This document shows, piece after piece, positions 57,545-64,000 of a DNA stretch of 64,000 bases. Where the stretch lies: the NCBI GenBank assembly GCA_963824275.1, contig CAWGOT010000006.1, positions 1,364,001 to 1,428,000 on the forward strand, given 5' to 3'. How positions within the stretch are numbered: the first letter of the stretch is position 1; the number at the start of each line of letters is the position of its first letter. A program made the position numbers and the translations under genes. The notes below the pieces were generated by a model. That model searched no databases. It worked only from the letters and a program-made list of their open reading frames with translations, and was not told where the DNA came from. This DNA is from JANXQG01 sp963824275. GTDB lineage: Bacteria > Planctomycetota > Planctomycetia > Pirellulales > Thermoguttaceae.

Positions 57545-58675
57545 TCAGTGATGCAATGGCGCTCCGTTAAGCCGTGTTCGTCGGGGTCCAGCGAAGTCGG
57601 CCTGCTTACAGGCAGGGCACAAGGACCTCAGGAATTCGACAACGGAAGGTTCGACGGTGGTGACCGCGGCGGGCACCGTCTCTGAGCCGCTGAGAATCGC
57701 TTCCACTTGCCGTTTGAACGTGCGCTTGTCGACGTGGTTCATCCCGCCGCGAGCCCCCTCGAACCCGCAGTTCCATGCAGCCAAGGCCTGCCCATAGCGT
57801 AAGGCGTCTTGCAGTTTCTCGAATGAAATTCTGCGGAACCCTGTTAGACCCCCGCGTGCAAGCCGACTCAGGATGCCGGCAGTGCACCAGTCGCCCGCTC
57901 CGGCCGCGTCCTTGAAGGCCAGGGGCTTGAGGGCACCCACTTGCAGCCACCCCTTCACTCCTGCTTTCGGGAGCCGGCTGCGATAACGCAGTCCGTCCGC
58001 TCCAAGCGTCTCGATTTCGAGCAAGACTCCCGCATGATCGGACTGTCTCAACTCAAGATCGGCAATATCTCGAAGCCGCTCATGTGAGTACTTGATTACG
58101 TGGGCCAAGGACCAGGCCTCGCGGAACAATTTCGGATCCCCAATTCCGGACGGTTCGAACGCGACCAAGGCACCGAGACCGGCGCTTGACTTGGCCAGGT
58201 CCAATGCACCTCGGGAGACCCGGTCAAAGAAGAAGACTTGGGGCTTGCCCAATCGGGACGCCAGTCGCTCGGCGGCACTCGCAAGCACCGGCTTGTACCC
58301 GGGCAGGTATGAACCACATCCGGGGCACCGCCGCGAGAAGCTATGACTAGGTTCGCCCGCCGCGTTTCGCGAAATCCAGTGGATGATGACCGGCGTGCTG
58401 CCATCGGCTTCGACCGTGACGAACTTGGTTGATACGTTCTCGTCGCGAAGATCGGCAAGCAACTGATCGGTGGCCGGGCCCTGGGAAAGCCGGCTAACCG
58501 GCGAAGAACTCCAGCCCAGGTAGCTAAGAATGGTTAGGACATTTCCACAAGTACCTCCCGCGCAACAGCGGGGAAGGTCCTTGGACTCAATGTTGACCAC
58601 GACGTTGAGGGCGACGAGTCCAGTGCCGAGGATCCTTGGGCGGGACCCGCCGCCTTCCATTTTGGGTTTCTTCAT
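57545..58675 (-). CDS. PfkB-family carbohydrate kinase
   Basis: 376 residues from MKKPKMEGGGSRPRILGTGL. Ribokinase/PfkB fold: an N-terminal GG-type region (CAGGTCGNVLTILSYLG) and the catalytic anion-hole motif KDAAGAGDWCTAGIL with its base Asp. Family members phosphorylate sugars or nucleosides at the expense of ATP. Unusual are two CPxC pairs, RRCPGCGSY and SLCPACKQA, which could together bind zinc and are not part of the usual fold. Its ATG overlaps the stop of the upstream gene (TAATG), so it is the last member of the operon 57545-64000. The substrate is unknown. Confidence 0.88.
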   Translation of the reverse strand: MKKPKMEGGGSRPRILGTGLVALNVVVNIESKDLPRCCAGGTCGNVLTILSYLGWSSSPVSRLSQGPATDQLLADLRDENVSTKFVTVEADGSTPVIIHWISRNAAGEPSHSFSRRCPGCGSYLPGYKPVLASAAERLASRLGKPQVFFFDRVSRGALDLAKSSAGLGALVAFEPSGIGDPKLFREAWSLAHVIKYSHERLRDIADLELRQSDHAGVLLEIETLGADGLRYRSRLPKAGVKGWLQVGALKPLAFKDAAGAGDWCTAGILSRLARGGLTGFRRISFEKLQDALRYGQALAAWNCGFEGARGGMNHVDKRTFKRQVEAILSGSETVPAAVTTVEPSVVEFLRSLCPACKQADFAGPRRTRLNGAPLHH

Positions 58676-59789
58676 TAGCTCCCGACTCCTGCTTCCTTTC
58701 CGAATGCATACGCCTCGCCACTAAGCCAGACATGAACGATATCGGATGGCGCGTGTTCTCGCGTGTGCTCGATCTTGGCAAAATTCACCGCGTAGTCGAT
58801 AGACTCAACGTACATTACCGTGAAGTCCCTCTCGATGGCAGCCATCACGCCACCGATCGCGAGGGCCTTACTCCCAACCGGAGAGAGAATGATCAATGAG
58901 CCGCCTACGTCGGCGAACACGCGTCGCCTCGCATCGCCAATTTTCAGAACGGAGCGGTAAAGATCGATTGGGCTTCTTTCGTCGGCAAAGACAATGTCGC
59001 GAGCGTCGACTTCCCAGGGATTTTGGAATTCTTCCGCATAATGCTCGATAAGCTCATCCGGTAGGCGCGGGTTGGACGCGGGAAAGGGGAGGATAGGGCA
59101 AACTGCGTCGGGTTGTACCGCCAAGTGAATCCGTTCTAGGACAGCCTTTTTGCCGACGCTAAGCTGCGGGATCCATAGCTTAGCCGCCTGGGAGTTGAAG
59201 TCAAGTCCCCAGCCGCCCTTGAAGCCGTGAACGGTGCTTGCGAAGTCGCAGGCCGTTGAGGCGATCTGCGAGTCTGTCGCCGGCTCGTCAGTTACTACCA
59301 AATGAAGGTTCGGGGCAGTCTTACCCATCAGTTCCACCCCGCGAATAAATGCCGAACGATGGGAAACGCGACCCCTATCGAAAGAGGCGCTGAAGTCAAC
59401 AAACACGTCGGTGATTCCGTCCAGGATGACGCGGTCAACCGAGGTGACGGCCGCTCGCCCGCCAATAACGGCCCCGTCCGTCGCGAAGATCGGAATATGC
59501 TCGACTGCGCTGCCTGGAAGCTGACTGAGGAGGTGTTCCTGATTCGCTTCGGCACGCGTGAGCAATTCCACATCGGGGCTTGGCCGATCCTCGCGGATGA
59601 AAAAGCCTCGTGCTCGCGACGGTGCGAGCCGAGCAACTTGGTCACATACGGCGGTCGGCGCGGATCGAAGCCGGCCCCGCCTACGAGCAGAACGCGACGA
59701 TGGCTCTGTGCAAGGTATTCGGTCCAGAACGGCTCGACGTGGCGCCCGCGATGCCAAATGCAGCGATCCCAGCGAATTCCGTCACTCAT
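58675..59789 (-). CDS. Unknown Rossmann-like protein of the coupled operon, frameshifted
   Basis: About 371 residues starting MSDGIRWDRCIWHRGRHVEP. The N-terminal RRVLLVGGAGFDPRRPPYVT has a glycine-rich nucleotide-binding look. A one-base shift near 59620 joins this to the rest (SRARGFFIREDRPSPDVELL, VFVDFSASFDRGRVSHRSAF, LHLVVTDEPATDSQIASTAC, VFADVGGSLIILSPVGSKAL). The alternation of strands and helices suggests two alpha/beta domains. I recognise no family. Its start overlaps the ATPase stop by 8 bp and its stop overlaps the PfkB start, so it is an integral part of the operon. Confidence 0.75.
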
Positions 59790-61723
59790 GAACAGGCTCC
59801 TCGATCATCCCTACGAGATCCTGCACCGTCCCTTCGACGAAGTTCCCGCGCTTAAAAGTCAGGCCGTATTTAAGAATCACCATCCCCCCCAGCTCAAGAA
59901 GACACCATTGCTTTTCCTTGCATTCGCGGCGAGGAACGACGGTGATGGCATTATATGCCACTGCAAATTGAAGAACACGCGCTAGGTCGGCATGCGTTTC
60001 GGGAAGTCGCTCAAAATCTGCCTGGAGGATTCCGAACGCGTTGGGCGTGTCCCACCCATTTGGCTCAAGAGTCACGCCTACACAAGCCTCCGCGATTCTC
60101 GTGACCAGTCGTCTGACACGATGGTGGTGGGGGAAGTTCCATCCTTCCATGATCTTTTCACCGCGCGCGCGAAGCAGCTTGTTCTGGATGCCGGGCGTGA
60201 GAGTCGCGGGCCTGGAGCGGATAATCTGCGTCGCGCTCGTTTCGACGAGGATGGCGGCCAATTGAAGGAATTGCTCGACATTCTCCGAACCGGCATCGCA
60301 AAGATCGTCGATTCCGAAGTAAAATGGTCGATCGTAGGCATGCAGCAAGTGCAGCTTCGCGGCGTCGTACACGGACTCGTTCGCGATGATCGGTCGGGAC
60401 GGCTGCGAATCTTCTTCAGGCTCGAACAAGCTCGGCTGTTTGGTCCGGATCTTATGCCGGTGGAGGAGCACCGCTAGCATGGCCAACGCTACGTCCTCCG
60501 CGACCTCCTTCCCCTTAACTGCACCTCCTACCTTGAACCCCTTTACCTGCTCGTAAAGCGATTTCCGCCGCTCATCGGTGATTCGGAGTCTTCGCTGGGC
60601 GGCGTCAACGGCGGCCTCAAGTTGCCTGAGTTTTGCTGGGGAGATGCATTCTTCGTCATCGCCCAACAGGTCCCCTAGCTCCACGAGATTTCGTCCGCTA
60701 AAAATGGGCATCCGGCGAAGATAACGACGCGACATGTCCTTCGCCATCCTCCGGAAGTTTGTGCGATGCTCTCGCCGCGCTCCGCTGCTCTGTAGCAAGA
60801 CTACCTCAACTTCACGGTCGGCCTTCAAGCCAGGGTAATCGACTGCCTCGGATCGGTCCTCCGTCACGGATGGAAGAGCTTCGTGCGGCAACAGGACGTT
60901 CGAATCGCGCAATAACCCAACGTGCAATCCGCAATTCGCGCCGCGCGAGCCAGCGTTCCAGGGCGCGAAACTGGGCCGGGTGGAGGTTATGCGCGTCGTC
61001 CAGTATAGCGAGTGGCCGCAGCTCAAGCAGGTGCTCGGCCGAGCCCGAGGCCGCCGTCACGACGACACGCTCGATAATGTCGAAAGGCCGGTAAGCGTCC
61101 GTGGCTCTGGGATCGATTCCTTGGTCGTTCGGAGGGATTAGCGCCCCCACAACCTTGTACAACGCCCTTTCAACCTCCCTGGCACGCTCGGCAATCTGAG
61201 GCCCCGCCGTGCCACCGATTGCATCTACGATCGCTTCCGCGCCTGCCCGAGGCACAATTCGCACGCGTTCGGCCTCAATACCGGCCGCTGCAAGATGTCG
61301 CATCCAGGCCAAGATCGACTTAGACTGCAGAAACGCGGTCATTAGCCCGAGTTTGAGGCTCTCACTGTACGGAAACTCCCAAAAGTCGCGGTAATCCGTT
61401 TCGAGCGGCAAGCGACACCCTAGCACAACCGGCCGGTCCGCGGAAAGCGCGCCGCATTCAGTTAGCGCAGCGACCAAAGCCTGGTACGTCGAGGTGCTAC
61501 TGTTCTTGAGCAGAGCAGTGAGCGCGGGGAACTCGAAGAGACGCGCGAGTGTCGTCTTGCCGCTGCCGGGCGTCCCGCGCACGAGCACGAGACGGTCGTA
61601 GAGGGTGCCCAACCGACCGGGCCGCTGAAGGTAGAACGTGACTGGCTCCGGGCTGACGATCGAGAGAAACGCTTCCTCGTCGCGCAGGAATTCAGTCGCT
61701 CGCTTAAGAAATGGATTATCCAT
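59782..61723 (-). CDS. P-loop STAND/ORC-like ATPase, one frameshift
   Basis: About 647 residues from MDNPFLKRATEFLRDEEAFL, with GAGG before the ATG. Walker A is RGTPGSGKTTLARLF (about 49-63) and Walker B LAILDDAHNLHPAQ (about 247). Between them is a helical region with FRDxWEF-like sequence (YRDFWEFPYSESLKLGLM). A one-base shift near 60895 joins the second half (PNFR-like helices, RRMAKDMSRRYLRRMPIFSG, then a C-terminal winged-helix-like region). It resembles the large ATPases that sense ligands in bacterial conflict systems. No effector nuclease or protease domain is fused, so the effector is probably a neighbouring gene. Confidence 0.8.
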
Positions 61724-61743
61724 CGTCTGCCTCGTTGCTCCTC

Positions 61744-62853
61744 TTACGAGTGCCGTTGACGCCTGCGAAACAGAGGTCTCATGGCTCGCTTATTCGCGCC
61801 CCCGAGTGTCTCCGCCCAGAGGAGCGCAAGGGAGTTATTTGGCGTATTGTGCTCAAGGACGAGTGGGAGCTTACAGCCACCAAACCCGAAACGCACATCC
61901 TTGCCGCCGACTTCCGTGTGCCTATTCTCGACCGAGTCATCGTAGTATTCTTCTACAAGGCGCAAGAAGTCTCTGTGTCGCACGGCATCTACCGGGAAAT
62001 CCTCCGGCAAGATCACGCCGTACGAAAACTGGACCGATTGGAACGAAAACCACTGATCACCTCGCTCCTCACTTGCCTGCCTGTGGCGCTCCAACACGGC
62101 TCGAGTCGCTTGATGCGTGGCAATGTAATGGTGGACGCATAGTACCCAGGTGGGTTCAAGATGGCTCCCGATGACGTTGACATTCTGGAGGTCATCCCAA
62201 AAACGAAGGAGCTTTCCTTTCCACACGCTGTCTTTCTTTCGCAACAGAGTCAAACCGCTACCCACGAAGTCGTCGACCAAAAAGACGAACGCGAACCGCG
62301 CTTCAGCGTCACCGAGGTCGGAACGCAAGTCCTCCAGAAGCGAATCCCATTTAGCTTGAATGATTCGAGGGGCGGTGACGATTTGCTCATTGCTGATCGT
62401 CAGCGCGTTGGCACGGCGAAACAGGTCGATCCGCGCACCATCGCTCAACTCGATAAAAAGCGTCTTCCGGAGAAGTGTTTCAAAGCATCTTATCGCTTCG
62501 GGTTCTGCCCAGACGCGATAGGTTGGTATGCTAAGGCGCGAGGCCACGGCTTGCATCAATCGCCACTGCACGGTATCAGGGTAGAAAAGCGACACGAGGT
62601 GGCTCATCTCAGGCTGTCCGATGTAGACGAGGTGATTCCGTACAAATCCGTAGGCGGCCGCTCGATCTTCCAATTCGAATTGCTGAAGCCAATCGGCGAG
62701 ACTCTCAATAAAGCGCGCGCCTGCCAGAAAATCCTGATAGCCGTCATACTTGATGCGGGACATGAGACGCAGCCAACCGAACTCGCTTCGCGCCGACTCG
62801 GTATCCCATCGCATGATCTCGGAGAGTTTTCCAAGGATAAAATCCTGTTTCAT
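61744..62853 (-). CDS. Phosphoribosyltransferase-like protein (PRTase-CE type)
   Basis: 369 residues from MKQDFILGKLSEIMRWDTES; GGAG upstream and the ATGA overlap with the preceding gene support this start. The centre carries a PRPP-binding-type loop: hydrophobic strand FAFVFL then VDDFVGSGLTL, as in type I phosphoribosyltransferases. The N-terminal 150 residues are helical (WLRLMSRIKYDGYQDFLAGA), and the C-terminus has KLPLVLEHNTPNNSLALLWA, a conserved-looking end. This matches what I know as the PRTase-CE group of predicted conflict-system proteins. It might bind or consume PRPP or a nucleotide signal. It is followed 20 bp later by the ATPase. Confidence 0.75.
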   Translation of the reverse strand: MKQDFILGKLSEIMRWDTESARSEFGWLRLMSRIKYDGYQDFLAGARFIESLADWLQQFELEDRAAAYGFVRNHLVYIGQPEMSHLVSLFYPDTVQWRLMQAVASRLSIPTYRVWAEPEAIRCFETLLRKTLFIELSDGARIDLFRRANALTISNEQIVTAPRIIQAKWDSLLEDLRSDLGDAEARFAFVFLVDDFVGSGLTLLRKKDSVWKGKLLRFWDDLQNVNVIGSHLEPTWVLCVHHYIATHQATRAVLERHRQASEERGDQWFSFQSVQFSYGVILPEDFPVDAVRHRDFLRLVEEYYDDSVENRHTEVGGKDVRFGFGGCKLPLVLEHNTPNNSLALLWAETLGGANKRAMRPLFRRRQRHS

Positions 62854-64000
62854 TTTCTGCTCCTCGCCGTCTGCAAGGCCATTTGGAGTCCCCTTTCGTT
62901 CGCTCTGAGTTGACCGATATAGGCAAGGGCTGCCTGTGTACCGCGCAGCCCCGGCGGTGCGAGATTCCAACAGGTCTCGGGATCCTGAGAAACTTCGTCC
63001 ACGCTCAAGCTATTGGGCTGATTCAGGAGGGAGAAATCGTTCCCCGGCCATTGGCCGCGGTCGCCGATGCAAAGAACCGAATTCTCGTTACATCCATGGA
63101 GTTCCATCAGGGCGACTACGACGGCACGCTTGCTCACTCCCGGAGCAAGCACGTCCATGGAGTGACTGGAACCGACGACTACGACGCCAGGAATCCCCAA
63201 CCCGTAGACGACCTGCTGAAGCGACGCCCAGAGCAACTCGGCGGAAGCGCCCGCGCGGGAGTGACCTTTATTTGCGGCAACCGGAACTCGAATTCCGCGA
63301 GGCGAGAAAGCAGTGCATGTCCCTGAATCGCGTCCGCAACCGCCGTCAACGCGTCGACGACTTGCTCACTTCCGTCTGGGCGACCATCGTCATCAAGCCG
63401 CGCGATGTCGCCGCCGTTGTAATAGCCAACTACAACCCGCGATTGGTATTTCTTCGGGATCTGCTCGCGAAGCGCCACCTTCACGGACTTTCCCCGGCCG
63501 GTGGCGAATCCCAGCATCACACCCGCCCTCAGCAGGCGAACTAACTCGCGAGCCACGGGCGTGGAAAGTCCCTTGCAGCGGTCCGCCTCATCGCACAGCG
63601 TCCCGTCGTAATCCAGCACGACTGCGCGGAACGACGCCTTTGCAAGTCGCGCAATGAATGCGGCGTACGCGTCCCTCCAGAGGCGGAGTTGCCCCGAGTG
63701 GGCAAGGGCATCGACTGTCTTCCTGGCCTTCCTCTCCACGGCTGCCACCTCTTCCGGAGGCATCGACGGCTCAGCGGAGGAGACCCCCGTCGCTGCTTTG
63801 AGGTGGTAGATGCGGCGCCCGAACCCTGGCACGCCCGGTCTGCCGGGGTTGATGCCCCGGGCCCGGCCGGCACTGCCGACGACGTGCAATCCCCAAACCA
63901 GCGCTGCAACGCCCGCCGTGCTCCCTTCTAAGGGAACATCGACCCGATGGACAGGAATGTTGGCGGGAATAAGCTTCAGGGTTGTCGATGCAATCTCCTC
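62850..64000 (-). CDS. SIS-HAD fusion protein, N-terminus beyond the window
   Basis: At least 380 residues, open at the window edge. The edge part resembles the end of a SIS sugar-isomerase domain (VDVPLEGSTAGVAALVWGLH, then GRPGVPGFGRRIYHL). A HAD phosphatase follows: motif I VVLDYDGTLCDE, motif II-type FATGRGK, and, after a one-base shift near 63200, GVSKRAVVVALMELHGC with motif IV CIGDRGQWPGNDF. Thus one protein may isomerise and dephosphorylate a sugar phosphate. Its stop overlaps the PRTase-like start (ATGA). The overlap and the metabolic theme link it to the PfkB kinase at the other end of the operon. Confidence 0.8.

Overview
The window looks like a chromosomal contig of a planctomycete (Pirellulales-like), probably from an environmental or metagenome assembly. 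The signs are a DUF1559 prepilin-type protein (FTLVELLTVIAIIG, then a DG-containing C-terminus), short proteins carrying the planctomycete 'FQFSL..L' membrane motif, moderately high GC, long antisense shadow ORFs, large secreted carbohydrate-active enzymes, and long intergenic palindromes of the kind common in planctomycetes. Reading frames are broken in at least 20 genes. In the best-resolved case (a C6 run at 51872-51877 in the sigma factor) removing one base restores the protein. I therefore treat most frameshifts as probable indel errors and annotate the genes across them.

Layout. 0.3-3.4 kb: homocysteine S-methyltransferase-type enzyme, a hypothetical gene, a zinc metallopeptidase and tRNA-Arg(UCG). 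3.4-12.5 kb: a probable integrated element (tyrosine recombinase, two excisionase-like HTH proteins, RepA/RecA-type ATPase, unknown structural-looking proteins, a family 25-like glycosyltransferase). 12.5-19.3 kb: a minus-strand DNA-processing block (Eco57I-type methylase lacking its N-terminus, PLD-SNF2 helicase, TPR-uracil-DNA glycosylase fusion, small protein). 19.3-25.3 kb: a lipid or natural-product type cluster (MBL hydrolase, adenylate-forming enzyme, NAD epimerase, ceramide-glucosyltransferase-like GT, KASIII-like enzyme, truncated membrane protein). 25.3-39.4 kb: a polysaccharide-utilisation locus (GH95-GH39 fusion, XylR-type and AraC-type regulators, two (alpha/alpha)6-barrel-type hydrolases including a DUF5703 protein, double pectin-lyase-fold protein), with a duplicated 58-bp promoter/operator element. 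39.5-44.1 kb: PDZ-M6 protease, DUF1559 protein, toxin-antitoxin genes and a small membrane protein. 44.3-50.8 kb: a cyanophycin module (CphA divergent from an ABC transporter fused to DUF1854). 51.2-52.7 kb: a sigma-70 factor. 53-57.3 kb: DUF499 ATPase with an EVE-like protein and small genes.

57.5-64 kb: a tightly coupled minus-strand operon of a SIS-HAD fusion (running off the window), a phosphoribosyltransferase-like protein, a P-loop STAND/ORC-like ATPase, an unknown protein and a PfkB kinase. Adjacent genes overlap or are about 20 bp apart. This combination of sugar-phosphate/nucleotide enzymes with a large signalling-type ATPase is the best candidate in the window for an undescribed (possibly defence) system. 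The helicase/methylase/UDG block and the DUF499 block are further defence-like candidates.
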